Below, in pieces: positions 24,988 through 34,880 of a stretch of DNA of 64,000 bases. Source of the DNA: Gammaproteobacteria bacterium (GTDB taxonomy: Bacteria > Pseudomonadota > Gammaproteobacteria > Burkholderiales > Burkholderiaceae_C); contig JAHJWB010000017.1 of NCBI GenBank assembly GCA_018828125.1, positions 310,001-374,000 on the forward strand, written 5' to 3'. The notes beneath the pieces were generated by a model that made no database searches, was not told the DNA's origin, and saw only the letters and a program-made list of their open reading frames with translations. The position numbers and the translations under genes were made by a program. Position 1 is the first letter of the stretch, and each line of letters opens with the position of its first letter.

Positions 24988-26005
24988 ATGCACCACAACA
25001 CACCTTTCACAACACCGCGCTTGCAGCACCGCGGCATACCGCGGCGCACGCGCTGGCGACACTGGCTGGTTTGGCGGCAGGCGCTGCAGTGCCTTTTGGC
25101 ACCTGGGCGCAAGCGACGGATCGCCCGGTGCGCTTGATCCTGCCGGTGAGCGCCGGATCTGGCGTGGACGGTCTGGCGCGCGCGTTGGATCCCAGTTTGG
25201 GCAAGTCCCTGGGGTGCCCGGTGGTGGTGGAGAACTTCCCCGGCGCGGGCGGTATTACTGGCACCTCCATGATCGTCAAGGCGCCCAAGGATGGAGCCGC
25301 GCTTGGCGTGGTGTCAAACAACCACGTGGTCAACCCCAGCGTGTTCAAGAACATCCCCTACGACGCGGTGGACGACATCACACCCATCACGGTGATTGGC
25401 GCTACTCCGTTTGTGCTGGTGGCGCACCCGTCAGTGGCCGCCAAGAATGTGCGAGAACTTATTGCGCTGGCCAAGGCGCAACCTGGCGCGTTGAACTCTG
25501 GTTCGTCGGGCAATGGAACCATCCTTCACCTCGCGGCAGAAATGTTTGTGCATGAAGCCCAGGTCGACATCAAGCACATCCCCTACCGCGGCATGGGCCC
25601 GCTGACGGCTGACTACTGGGCGGGCAGATTCAGCTGGCGTTCATCGCTGTGGCTGAGTCGGTGCCGCACGTGAAGGCGGGCACGCTCAAGGCCATCGGCT
25701 TGTCATCCACCACCCGCTCCGCGCTGTTGCCAGACCTGCCCACCATTGCAGAACAAGGGCTGCCGCAGTACGCGCTGGACGGCTGGGTTGCCTTGGTGGG
25801 CCCGGCGAGTCTGCCCAAGGCAGAAAGCGACCGGATCTATCAGGCTGTGCGCGCGACTCTGGCGGTGCCGGAAGCCCGTGATGCCTTGCTGGCGCAGGGC
25901 TACCAGTTGCAAGGCACCACGCCTGAGGCGACCACCGCTTTTTTTCGGGCTGAAGTTGCGCGCATGGCGAAGCTGGTCAAGCAGTCGGGCCTGAAGATCG
26001 ACTGA
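24988..26005 (+). pseudogene. Bug/TctC-family binding protein, frameshifted twice
   Basis: The sequence encodes a periplasmic tricarboxylate-transporter-type binding protein in pieces. ATG 24988 has a good GGAG site but its frame soon loses the family. The signal peptide ending FGTWAQA and the mature part (DRPVRLILPVSAGSGVD, VENFPGAGGITGTSMI) lie in another frame from about 25000 on, which has no ATG. Near 25617 one base seems missing: family-like ...YRGMGPLTAD in one frame continues as QIQLAFIAVAESVPHVKAG in another. The rest (to GLKID, 26005) is intact. Either the gene is decayed or the read has two single-base errors. It follows the CoA-transferase by 82 bases. Confidence 0.8.
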
Positions 26006-26041
26006 AGCTGCGTTTTGCCTCGGGCGGAACGTTGACAGGTT

Positions 26042-27631
26042 TCAGCGCCCTGGCTGTGATGGCGAAGGCAGTGCCGGTGCACGGAGGGCTCCACGGAGGC
26101 GGAACACTTCTACCGCCTCCACCAGTTGGCGGGCCTGGCCACTCAGACTGCCCGCCGCGGCCGCGCTTTCTTCCACCAGTGCGGCGTTTTGCTGGGTGGC
26201 TTCGTCCATGCGGACGATGGCCTGCGTCACGCGCAGCATGTCGCTGGTTTGCGCTGCGCTGGCCTGGCTGATTTCTTCCATCAATGCGCTCACGCCCTGG
26301 ATGGATGAGACCACCTCGGTCATCGTGGTACCCGCATTGCGGGCCAAGTCAGATCCCGCTTGTACGCGTTCCACGCTGGTTTGAATGAGTTGTTTGATCT
26401 CTCGGGCCGCGCCTGCGCTGCGGGTGGCCAGACTGCGCACTTCGCTGGCCACCACAGCAAAGCCGCGGCCTTGTTCACCCGCTCGGGCGGCTTCGACCGC
26501 GGCGTTGAGTGCCAGGATGTTGGTCTGAAACGCGATGCTGTCGATGACCCCGATGATGTCCGCAATGCGGCGCGAACTGTCCTGAATGCCTTGCACCACT
26601 TCCACCATCTGCGTCACCACATCGCCGCCGCGCTGGGCCACCGTGGCACCGTTGCGCGCGAGCTCATTGGCACGTTGAGCGCTGGACGCGTTTTGCTGCA
26701 CTGTAGCCTGCAGTTGTTGCATCGAGGACGTGGTTTCGTCCAAAGAAGACGCCTGGTCTTCTGTGCGCATGCTGAGGTCCGCATTGCCTTGTGCGATCTC
26801 GGCACTGGCGCTGGCCACGCCTTCTGCATTGCTGCGCACGCCCGACACCACGTTTTCCAGGTTGTCCTGCATGGAGCGCAGGGCTTGCAGCAGGCGAGCG
26901 GGTTCGTCGTTGCCATCCACCTGAATGGTGGTGGTCAGGTCTCCGGCTGCCACCTTGTTGGCCAAGGACACAGCCACCTGGAGGGGGCGGACCACCGAGC
27001 GCGTCAGCAACCAGCCTGCGCAACCGCCCAGCGCAGTCACCAGCGCCAGGGCCACCAGGCTGCTGACGAGTGCCCGCCGCGCATCCAGTGCCGCTTGCTG
27101 CGCAATGGCCGCGCTGCTGGCGGCCACCTGTTGCCCCAAAGTGGTCAGCAACTTGGCGGGACCCTGGTCGATGTCGGCAACATCGGCATCCCCCGCTGAA
27201 GGCACAAAACCCAGGGATTGAAACACTTCAAAGCCTTTACGGTAGCCCTGCGCCATCTGGGTGTGGGCATTGGTGAAGTTCTGCAGGGCCGCCTTTTCCT
27301 GCGCATCAGTCAGCTGGGGTTCCAGCGCCCCGGCGGCGTCGGCCACACGCTTCTCGCTGGCTTGAAAAGCAGCCCAATGCAGCTCACGCTTGCGCGCATC
27401 CTCCCCGCGCAGCAACGTGTTTTTCCATTCCAGTACTTGAGTCTTGAATTCGCTCTCCATGCGGCTTACGGCGCGCTCTTGCGCCACACGTTCCTGCACG
27501 GTGGTGTCGTAAGTGCCCAAGGTTTTGTAAAGGGCTGCGATGCCAAACAGCGCGGCGCCTAAAAGCAGCGCGAGGACAAGGCCCAGTGCGGTGGCCATGC
27601 GGGCACCGATGGAGTGGGTGGACATTTTCAT
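26042..27631 (-). CDS. methyl-accepting chemotaxis protein
   Basis: This is a chemoreceptor of 529 residues in the inner membrane. The first helix is at about residues 11-33 and a helical periplasmic sensor region follows (about 34-190). The second helix ([20 protein letters not shown]) leads into HAMP ([20 protein letters not shown]) and the signalling domain, with the near-invariant tip [37 protein letters not shown]. The sensor resembles a four-helix bundle of the Tsr/Tar type by length. No C-terminal CheR-binding pentapeptide is present. ATG 27631 has AAGGA upstream. It sits between two Bug-type genes, so an organic acid signal is conceivable but unproven. Confidence 0.94.
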   Translation of the reverse strand: MKMSTHSIGARMATALGLVLALLLGAALFGIAALYKTLGTYDTTVQERVAQERAVSRMESEFKTQVLEWKNTLLRGEDARKRELHWAAFQASEKRVADAAGALEPQLTDAQEKAALQNFTNAHTQMAQGYRKGFEVFQSLGFVPSAGDADVADIDQGPAKLLTTLGQQVAASSAAIAQQAALDARRALVSSLVALALVTALGGCAGWLLTRSVVRPLQVAVSLANKVAAGDLTTTIQVDGNDEPARLLQALRSMQDNLENVVSGVRSNAEGVASASAEIAQGNADLSMRTEDQASSLDETTSSMQQLQATVQQNASSAQRANELARNGATVAQRGGDVVTQMVEVVQGIQDSSRRIADIIGVIDSIAFQTNILALNAAVEAARAGEQGRGFAVVASEVRSLATRSAGAAREIKQLIQTSVERVQAGSDLARNAGTTMTEVVSSIQGVSALMEEISQASAAQTSDMLRVTQAIVRMDEATQQNAALVEESAAAAGSLSGQARQLVEAVEVFRLRGALRAPALPSPSQPGR

Positions 27632-27772
27632 CAGAGGATCCTTGCAATGCGTATCAGATTGACCGGCTGCCTTGGAAACTGGCGTGACCCTCGCCAACAA
27701 CTACCGTGCGAGGGTTGCCCCGTCGCACTGGCGGCATTTCCCTGAGGCCCAAAGCGCGATGCGAACCGGGGG

Positions 27773-28795
27773 TTAAGCCTTCAACTTGAGCAAGTACACC
27801 ATCACCCGCGCCGTGGTGAGATCCAACTCCATGAACTCTGCCAAATCCTTGCCTGCAAGCCAAGAGGGTTCCCACCGGTTCTGCTTGAGCGTGCGCAGCC
27901 ATGACTCGTGCGCAGTCGCTGCTTCCACGGCCGCTAGCATTTCTGCGGCCCGTGCGGCGGGCACCCCTTTGCCAGTGAACACCCCGCGCCAGTTGGCCAT
28001 GGTGGCGTCCAGGCCCTGCTCGCGAAACGCGGGCAAACCAAATACGCTGCGGCGTGAGGACACGCCGATGGCGCGAAGCTTGCCCGAGGCGATGGCGTCG
28101 CTGAATTCGCTGTAGCCCGAAAGGCCCACTGAAGCCGTGCCCGTCACCAGCGCATCCACCACTTCAGCGCCGCCCGCAAAAGGCTTGTAGACCAGATCGT
28201 CCGGTTTGGCTTTGGAGGCACGCGCCAGCACCCCGGCAAAGATGTGGTCCACCCCGCCGGCAGAGCCACCCGCCACGGGCATTGAACGCAAATCTGCGCG
28301 CATCGCCTCCGACAGATCCTTGGTGCTCTTGATGGGGGACTTGGCGGCCACGGCTGCCACCAAGTAGTCACTGGTCAGGCGCGCGAGCGGCTGGATCTGC
28401 GTCATGTCCACCGCAGGTTTCTGCAGTGCTACCGCGCCGACCATCACCATTCCACCCATGAACAGGGTATTGGCATCGTTTCCATATTTCTCGACGTATT
28501 TCGCGAGTCCTATGGTGCCGCCCTTGCCACCCATGTTTTCGTATTCCACCTGATCTGCTGCACCTGCGGCCACCAACGCTGCGCCGAGGGCTCGACCGGT
28601 CTGGTCCCAGCCACCGCCTGGGTTGGCCGGTATCACGATGCGCAGCGTGCTTGTCAGTTTGGGCGCTTTGGCGGGTGTGGCGCGAGGCACATTACTGCTG
28701 GTCTGGGCCGAGGCAGAGGGGCCGAATGTTGTCCAGGCCGTGGCGGCCAGTACGGATCGCGCGATGGCTTTGCGACGGTTGATATCTGCAGACAT
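27773..28795 (-). CDS. Bug/TctC-family periplasmic binding protein
   Basis: This is a periplasmic substrate-binding protein of the tripartite tricarboxylate transporter type, 340 residues. It has a Tat-like or Sec signal (RRKAIARSVLAATAWTTFGPSASA), then LRIVIPANPGGGWDQTGRALGAAL, VEYENMGGKGGTIGLAKYVEKY, SMPVAGGSAGGVDHIFAGVLA and the C-terminal helix. The GGGWDQ motif marks the TctC subgroup often tied to citrate-like acids. No TctA/TctB membrane subunits are nearby, as is usual for the many orphan Bug proteins of Burkholderiales. ATG 28795 has AAGGGA upstream. Confidence 0.92.
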   Translation of the reverse strand: MSADINRRKAIARSVLAATAWTTFGPSASAQTSSNVPRATPAKAPKLTSTLRIVIPANPGGGWDQTGRALGAALVAAGAADQVEYENMGGKGGTIGLAKYVEKYGNDANTLFMGGMVMVGAVALQKPAVDMTQIQPLARLTSDYLVAAVAAKSPIKSTKDLSEAMRADLRSMPVAGGSAGGVDHIFAGVLARASKAKPDDLVYKPFAGGAEVVDALVTGTASVGLSGYSEFSDAIASGKLRAIGVSSRRSVFGLPAFREQGLDATMANWRGVFTGKGVPAARAAEMLAAVEAATAHESWLRTLKQNRWEPSWLAGKDLAEFMELDLTTARVMVYLLKLKA

Positions 28796-29005
28796 GGAGC
28801 GTCCCTTGTGAGGTAGTGCGGGGTTCAGAAGCACCGGATGCGGTTGCTGCCGTGATCGAACCTTTGGCTGTACTGCTGTGTGCCAGCAACCCACCACCTC
28901 GCGCGGCATCGAAACCTCCCGATGTGCGGGCAATGGTCGCGCCCCAAACTGTCAGTCTGCTGTCCGTGGCATCAGGGTAAACGTGGGGGTTCCTGCGTCA
29001 CCATG

Positions 29006-29040
29006 AAAAACGCCCTGCGCCGCGATTGCGGGGCAGGGCG
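29006..29040 (-). terminator. terminator of rpoD
   Basis: On the minus strand CGCCCTG (29040-29034) and CAGGGCG (29017-29011) close a stem with further inner pairing, followed by five T. It starts about 20 bases after the rpoD stop. Confidence 0.85.
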
Positions 29041-29061
29041 TAAGCGGGTGGCGGTACAGGC

Positions 29062-31428
29062 TTACAGCGAGTCGATAAAGCTGCGCAGTTTGTCTGAACG
29101 GCTTGGGTGCTTGAGCTTGCGCAGCGCCTTGGCTTCTATTTGGCGAATGCGCTCACGCGTCACGTCAAATTGCTTGCCCACTTCTTCCAGCGTGTGGTCG
29201 CTGGTCATCTCGATACCGAAGCGCATGCGCAGTACCTTGGCTTCGCGCGGCGTGAGGCCGTCCAGGATGTCCTTGACCACATCGCGCAGGCCGGCCTGCA
29301 TGGCGGCTTCGATGGGCGCGGTGTTGGCACCGTCCTCGATGAAGTCGCCCAGGTGGCTGTCGTCGTCGTCCCCGATCGGCGTTTCCATGGAGATCGGCTC
29401 TTTGGCGATCTTCATGATCTTGCGGATCTTGTCCTCGGGGATCTCCATCTTGGCGGCCAGGATGGACGCATCGGGCTCAAAGCCGAACTCTTGCAAGTGC
29501 TGGCGGCTGATGCGGTTCATCTTGTTGATCGTCTCGATCATGTGCACCGGAATCCGGATGGTGCGCGCCTGGTCGGCAATCGAACGCGTGATGGCCTGGC
29601 GAATCCACCACGTGGCGTACGTCGAGAACTTGTAGCCCCGGCGGTATTCGAACTTGTCCACCGCCTTCATCAGGCCGATGTTGCCTTCCTGGATCAAGTC
29701 GAGGAACTGCAGGCCACGGTTGGTGTACTTCTTGGCGATCGAGATCACGAGGCGCAGGTTGGCCTCGATCATTTCCTTCTTGGCATCGCGCGAAGTGGCT
29801 TCACCTTCGTTCATGCGCTTGTTGATGCCCTTCAGCTCTGGCAACGGCACCACCACGCGCGACTGCAGGTCCATCAGCTTTTGCTGCAGGTCCTGGATGG
29901 GCGGAACATTGCGGGCCATCACGGCAGACCATGGCTTGCCGGCAGCGGCCTGCTTTTCGACCCACTGCAGGTTTAGCAGATTGGGTGGGAAGTCCTTGAC
30001 GAAGGTTTCTTGCGGCATGCCGCACTTGTCCACGATGATGCGGCGCAGCTCGCGCTCCTTCTTGCGCACATCGTCCACCTGGCCACGCACCATATCGCAC
30101 AGCTTTTCAATGGTCTTGGCGGTGAAGCGGATGGTCATCAGCTCGGCCGACAAAGCGTTCTGTGCCTTGACGTACGCAGGGGTTCCGTAGCCCTCCTTGT
30201 CGTACACCTTGTGCACTTTTTCAAACAGCTCGCGCAGTTTGTCAAAGCGCTCCAGCGCCTGCTTCTTGAGTTCTTCGAGCTTCTTGGTCAGCGCCTTGGA
30301 GCCGCCCTTGCCGTCGTCGTCATCGGCTTCGTCGAATTCGTCGAAGTCTTCTTCGGCCACGTAGTCGTCGGCCTCGTTGGGGTTGGAGAAACCGTCCACG
30401 ATGGTCGAGATGACGACCTTGCCTTCGCGGATGTCTTCGCCCATGTTCAGGATTTCGGCAATGGTGGCCGGCGACGCGCTGATCGCCTCCATCATGGCCA
30501 TCAAGCCGCCTTCGATGCGCTTGGCGATTTCAATTTCGCCTTCGCGGGTCAGCAGCTCGACCGTGCCCATTTCGCGCATGTACATGCGGACCGGGTCGGT
30601 GGTGCGGCCGAATTCCGAGTCCACGGTGGACAGCGCGGCTTCGGCGGCTTCTTCGGCTTCTTCTTCGGTCGCACCTGCGGGAGCGTTGTCCGTGATGATC
30701 AGCGCTTCGGCATCGGGTGTCTGTTCGTACACCGCCACGCCCAGGTCGTTCAGGGTGGTGATGACGGCTTCAAGGGTTTCGGCATCGACCAGCTTGTCGG
30801 GCAAGTGGTCGTTGATTTCGACATGTGTGAGGTAGCCGCGCGTTTTGCCCAGCTTGATCAGCGCCTTCAGGCGCGCCCGGCGCTTGGCCATGTCTTCTTC
30901 GGACAAGACGGTTTCGTCCAGGCCGAATTCCTTCATCAAGGCGCGTTCCTTCGCCTTGCTGATCTTCATGCGCAGGGGCTTGACCTTTTCGACTGTGGCC
31001 GCAGCCTCAGTGGTCTCTTCGACTTCACCTTCCAGATCGGCTTCGATGTCGGACAGGTCGGTGTCGTCACCACTTTCGTCGCTGGCGGCACCCGCCTTTG
31101 GCTTGCGGCCACGCTTGGCGGGTGCCTTGGCTTCGGCGGCACCCGCTGCTTTGGCAGGGCGGCCGGGGCGCTTTTTCGGGGTTTCGTCGTCGTCAGACAC
31201 CACAGCCTTGGCGGCGGGTTTCTTCTTCAGCAATTCATCGGCAGCTTTTGTCAGCTCGGCAGAACTTTTCACGGGCACAGTTTTCACTTTCTTGGCAACC
31301 GGGGCGGGCGCGGCGGCAGCTTTTTTAGGAGCAACCTTGGCCGGGGCTTTGGCAGCGGTTTTGGAGACAGCCTTTGCGGCGGTGCCTGGGGCGGACTTGG
31401 ATGGCTTCGCGGACTTTTGAGCGGGCAT
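29062..31428 (-). CDS. rpoD: RNA polymerase primary sigma factor
   Basis: This is the housekeeping sigma factor, 788 residues against 613 in E. coli. Residues 1 to about 145 are a low-complexity Ala/Lys/Pro extension before region 1.1. Then come region 1.2 ([23 protein letters not shown]), the acidic non-conserved region, region 2 ([59 protein letters not shown]; -10 binding), region 3, and region 4.2 ([30 protein letters not shown]; -35 binding). The long basic extension is, to my knowledge, common in this family. It lies downstream of dnaG as in the classic macromolecular synthesis operon, with its own promoter in the gap. Confidence 0.98.
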   Translation of the reverse strand: MPAQKSAKPSKSAPGTAAKAVSKTAAKAPAKVAPKKAAAAPAPVAKKVKTVPVKSSAELTKAADELLKKKPAAKAVVSDDDETPKKRPGRPAKAAGAAEAKAPAKRGRKPKAGAASDESGDDTDLSDIEADLEGEVEETTEAAATVEKVKPLRMKISKAKERALMKEFGLDETVLSEEDMAKRRARLKALIKLGKTRGYLTHVEINDHLPDKLVDAETLEAVITTLNDLGVAVYEQTPDAEALIITDNAPAGATEEEAEEAAEAALSTVDSEFGRTTDPVRMYMREMGTVELLTREGEIEIAKRIEGGLMAMMEAISASPATIAEILNMGEDIREGKVVISTIVDGFSNPNEADDYVAEEDFDEFDEADDDDGKGGSKALTKKLEELKKQALERFDKLRELFEKVHKVYDKEGYGTPAYVKAQNALSAELMTIRFTAKTIEKLCDMVRGQVDDVRKKERELRRIIVDKCGMPQETFVKDFPPNLLNLQWVEKQAAAGKPWSAVMARNVPPIQDLQQKLMDLQSRVVVPLPELKGINKRMNEGEATSRDAKKEMIEANLRLVISIAKKYTNRGLQFLDLIQEGNIGLMKAVDKFEYRRGYKFSTYATWWIRQAITRSIADQARTIRIPVHMIETINKMNRISRQHLQEFGFEPDASILAAKMEIPEDKIRKIMKIAKEPISMETPIGDDDDSHLGDFIEDGANTAPIEAAMQAGLRDVVKDILDGLTPREAKVLRMRFGIEMTSDHTLEEVGKQFDVTRERIRQIEAKALRKLKHPSRSDKLRSFIDSL

Positions 31429-31674
31429 GGAACAACCTCAGGATCAAAAACGGACACAAAGAAAACGCAAGCGCCTCGGGTCCCGGCGCGGGTGGCAACG
31501 CAAAGCTACAACTGCTTTGCGCTTTGAGGGGAGGCCCTCAGAGGCAAGATGTCTGGGCGATCATTTGGTGTGCAGTCCTTGCGATAAGTGGGCCCATCAG
31601 CGCATAGGTGCGCGTTTGTCACGGTGGCCCGGCTCGGAGGTGCTGCTGTCGCTCTTGCCGATAACTAACCCTAC

Positions 31675-31703
31675 ATTATACCTTTGGTGCCGATTTCAAG
31701 CCA
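31675..31703 (-). promoter_or_regulatory. candidate rpoD promoter
   Basis: The minus strand has a perfect TATAAT (31680-31675) with TGGCTT (31703-31698) 17 bases upstream. It overlaps the end of dnaG and would give a leader of about 240 bases before the rpoD start. I see no gene in that 267-base leader. Confidence 0.6.
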
Positions 31704-33714
31704 TTTTGACCGCCGCACTCTGCAAAGCGTTGCGCTTTTGCTCTAAAGCGCGGTATCGCTCCAACGCCGTCGGGTCTTGCGCCACCTGCAAAACCAGCAG
31801 CTTTTGCTGCTCTTTGATCTCTTCGATCTGCATGCGATTGAGCAGGTCGCGCAGCTCCAGTCGCAGTTCCTGCAGATCACCCTCGGTCTGCGCGTGTGAT
31901 CCGGTCATCACTTTGACGGCCAAAGCCTCGCACTCATGGTCGCGAAGGCTCTCGCGCAGCACGGCCCAGGCCAGAGGGCCGTGTTCGTGGAATTGGTCTT
32001 CCAGCCAGGTAAACAGGGGCCCGTGCGGTGACGGTTGGGCGCACAGGGTGGCATGGTCGTCGTGTGTCAGCTCTTCCAGAAAGGCCATGTGCGACAACAG
32101 CAAGCGCGCAGCGTGGTCGGTGCGGCTGGCCGTGGGCGTGCGCGGCAGTCGGGGCTGAGGGGGCCAAGGGGCGGCATCCTTGTCCCTCTTTTTCCAGCCG
32201 CTACCCTTCCAGTCGCCGCTTTTGCGAAACGGTTGTTTGCCTTGTTCGGGATAGTTGCCGTAGCTGCTGTAACCCTGGCCGGATGGCTCGGAGTGGGGCG
32301 CCCATCCCTCGGTATCGGGCGCATGGCCCCAGGTGGGCATGTCATCTTGCGGAGCGCTGGCGCTGTGGCGCGGGGCGCTGACCGGGCCCATGGGGCGCGG
32401 GGCCTCCCGCCCAGTGCTCTGGCCCCACAGGTCCGACAGATCCCGCGCATTGAGCTGGGTCTGATCGGCCAGTTCGCTGAGCAATTGGCGCTTGAGCACC
32501 CCGTCAGGCAGTGCCGTCCATAGCGGGCGCGCGTTGCTGGCCATGTGGGCGCGGCCTTCGGCGGTGCCCAGATCGCAACCCTCGCTGGCGGCTTCGACCA
32601 AAAATCGGCTCAGCGGCATGGCGTCGCCGACCAGGCGGGCAAACGCCTCAGTGCCGTGGGCGCGGATAAAACTGTCTGGGTCGTGTTCGGTCGGCAGAAA
32701 CAGAAATTTGATACTGCGGGTATCCGTGGCGTGGGGCAGGGCGCCGTCCAGCGCCTTGCGCGCTGCGCGCCGCCCGGCAGAGTCGCCATCAAAACTGAAC
32801 ACCACCGATTCGGTAAAACGCAGCAACTTTTGCACATGCTCGGGTGTGCAGGCCGTTCCCAGAGTGGCCACTGCATTGGGGAAGCCCAATTGCGCCAGCG
32901 CCACGACGTCCATGTATCCCTCGGTCACCAGCGCATAGCCCGCTTCGCGAATGGCGGTGCGCGCCTCGAACAGGCCATACAGCTCCCGCCCCTTGTGGAA
33001 CACCGGCGTTTCGGGCGAGTTGAGGTATTTGGGCTTGTCGTCGCCCAGCACACGCCCGCCAAATCCGATGAACTCGCCCTTCACATTGCGAATGGGGAAC
33101 ATCACCCGGTCGCGAAACCGGTCATAGCGTTTCCCCCCGTCTTCGTCGTTGACGATGACCAGCCCGCTTTCTTCCAGCAGCGGGTCGTCATAGCTGGGGA
33201 ACACGCTGGCCAGACTGCGCCAGCCTTCGGGCGCATAGCCCAGTCCGTACAGTTTGGCTACCGCACCCGATACGCCCCGGCCTTTGAAGTACCCAATGGC
33301 ACGCTGCGATTCCCGCAACTGTCGGCGGTAGGCATCGGCCGCTTTTTCCAGCACATCGCTCAGCGTGGCCTGCTTTTGGCGGGCCGCTGCGGCGCGCTCT
33401 TTTTCCTGGGGCGAGATGTCATCGTCCGGCACCTGCAGGCCCACCTGCTGCGCGAGGTCTTGCACGGCCTCCACAAAGCCCATGCCCGCGTGGTCCATCA
33501 AAAAACTGATGGCATTGCCGTTTTTGCCGCACCCAAAGCAGTGATAGAACTGTTTGGCAGGGCTCACGCTGAAAGAGGGTGACTTTTCCCCATGAAAAGG
33601 GCACAACCCCATGAAATTGGCCCCGCCTTTTTTCAGCTGCACATAGCGGCCCACGATGTCGACCACGTCAACGCGGGCGAGCAGTTCCTGAATAAAAGAC
33701 TGAGGGATCGTCAC
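31696..33714 (-). CDS. dnaG: DNA primase
   Basis: DnaG makes RNA primers at the replication fork. The 672-residue product has the N-terminal CHC2 zinc finger (C38, H41, C59, C62 in CPFHGEKSP and YHCFGCG), the catalytic core (VIVNDEDGGKRYDRFRDRVMFPIRN), TOPRIM (EGYMDVVALAQLG, FSFDGDSAGRRAARKAL), and a Gly/Pro/Ser-rich linker before the DnaB-interacting C-terminal domain. The start is GTG 33714, with no better start nearby. No rpsU is found upstream, unlike the enteric rpsU-dnaG-rpoD order. Confidence 0.97.
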   Translation of the reverse strand: MTIPQSFIQELLARVDVVDIVGRYVQLKKGGANFMGLCPFHGEKSPSFSVSPAKQFYHCFGCGKNGNAISFLMDHAGMGFVEAVQDLAQQVGLQVPDDDISPQEKERAAAARQKQATLSDVLEKAADAYRRQLRESQRAIGYFKGRGVSGAVAKLYGLGYAPEGWRSLASVFPSYDDPLLEESGLVIVNDEDGGKRYDRFRDRVMFPIRNVKGEFIGFGGRVLGDDKPKYLNSPETPVFHKGRELYGLFEARTAIREAGYALVTEGYMDVVALAQLGFPNAVATLGTACTPEHVQKLLRFTESVVFSFDGDSAGRRAARKALDGALPHATDTRSIKFLFLPTEHDPDSFIRAHGTEAFARLVGDAMPLSRFLVEAASEGCDLGTAEGRAHMASNARPLWTALPDGVLKRQLLSELADQTQLNARDLSDLWGQSTGREAPRPMGPVSAPRHSASAPQDDMPTWGHAPDTEGWAPHSEPSGQGYSSYGNYPEQGKQPFRKSGDWKGSGWKKRDKDAAPWPPQPRLPRTPTASRTDHAARLLLSHMAFLEELTHDDHATLCAQPSPHGPLFTWLEDQFHEHGPLAWAVLRESLRDHECEALAVKVMTGSHAQTEGDLQELRLELRDLLNRMQIEEIKEQQKLLVLQVAQDPTALERYRALEQKRNALQSAAVKMA

Positions 33715-33771
33715 GCGTCTATTGTCCGCGTAAACTGTTTGTTACCAGATATGCAGGGCAGGGGTTGGGGT

Positions 33772-34869
33772 ATGGCCTTCACGACGTGGTGGCAAAGGGC
33801 GGTTGCCAGGGCGCAGCAGGTGGCGCGGCGCGGGAGCATGGCTGCGTTGATTTCGATACTTATTGCCGTTTCAGGGCTGGTGTCGAACGTGCAGGCCGCA
33901 ACGGTGCTGCGCGTTTTGTCCTGGCCTGGTTATGCCGACCCCGACATCGTGGCGGTGTTTGAGAAGCGGCACGGAGTCAAGGTGGAGATCACCACGGTGG
34001 CGTCAGACGACGTGTTGCGTGCCCAGCTTGCCAACACCAGCGGCCCGGGTTTTGATCTGGTGGCCGCCAACACCGCAGAAATATCCCGCTTGGTAGGCCA
34101 GAACTTGCTCACTCCGCTGCCCATGGGCAGCATTCCCAATGCCGCAGGCCAGTTGCCGCGGTTCCGTCAGTTGCAGGCCATTGCCGGCATCACGCAGGGG
34201 GCCGATGTGTACGCCATGCCGTACACGTATTCAGAAATGGGGCTCATCTACGACCGGCGTCAGTTCGTGGCGCCACCACAATCGATTTCGGTGTTGTGGG
34301 ACCCGCTCTGGCAAGGCAAAGTGCTGGCCTTTGACGGCAGCAGCCACGGGTTTTCGCTGGCGGCCATGTACCGGGGGCTGTCACCGTTTCGTATCGAGGC
34401 GGGCCACTTCAGCCCGCTGGCGAAGGACCTGGTGGCGCTGCGCCGCAATGTGCGCTCTTTCTACAGCCTGCCGGAAGAGTCGCTTGAGCTGTTTCGCAAG
34501 CACAAGGTGGCGGTGATGCACGCCAACTATGGCCAGCAGCAGCTCAAGCAGCTGCGTGACGCGGGCCTGGATGTGGGCTACGTGGTGCCGCGCGAGGGGG
34601 CCCTGGCCTGGCTTGATTGCTGGGCCATCACCCGCCGCTCCACCCAAGTGGCGTTGGCTGCACAGTGGATCAACTACATGCTCGACCCGGGTGTGAGCCG
34701 GACCCTGACACAGCGCCAAGGGTTGGCCAACACGCTGGACGAGCCCCCCGCGCTCTCTGGCGACGCCCCGATGGGCCCCATCGTATGGCTGGAGCCGGTC
34801 GAAGACGAAGCCCGCCGCGCCCAGCTGTGGCAGCGCATTCTGTCGGGCGACCGGCCCTCGCGGTTCTGA
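33772..34869 (+). CDS. PotD-like periplasmic binding protein, orphan of an ABC transporter
   Basis: This is an extracellular solute-binding protein of the polyamine (PotD/PotF) type, 365 residues. A signal peptide ends about residue 42 (NVQA). The mature part begins TVLRVLSWPGYADPDIVAVFEKRHGVKVEI. Positions that contact polyamines in PotD appear kept: D188 in VLAFDGSSHG, and W280 and D282 in GALAWLDCWAI. No ABC permease or ATPase lies beside it. Instead a membrane diguanylate cyclase starts 11 bases after its stop, so it may sense rather than import its ligand. ATG 33751 is an alternative start; 33772 gives the cleaner signal peptide. It is divergent from dnaG. Confidence 0.88.
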   Translation: MAFTTWWQRAVARAQQVARRGSMAALISILIAVSGLVSNVQAATVLRVLSWPGYADPDIVAVFEKRHGVKVEITTVASDDVLRAQLANTSGPGFDLVAANTAEISRLVGQNLLTPLPMGSIPNAAGQLPRFRQLQAIAGITQGADVYAMPYTYSEMGLIYDRRQFVAPPQSISVLWDPLWQGKVLAFDGSSHGFSLAAMYRGLSPFRIEAGHFSPLAKDLVALRRNVRSFYSLPEESLELFRKHKVAVMHANYGQQQLKQLRDAGLDVGYVVPREGALAWLDCWAITRRSTQVALAAQWINYMLDPGVSRTLTQRQGLANTLDEPPALSGDAPMGPIVWLEPVEDEARRAQLWQRILSGDRPSRF

Positions 34870-34880
34870 CGATCAGCCAT

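Noticed and set aside
30010-31527. 505-codon Gly/Phe-rich open frame antisense to rpoD
   Set aside because: The Phe/Gly richness is the reverse of Glu/Ala/Lys codons in rpoD; not a real protein.
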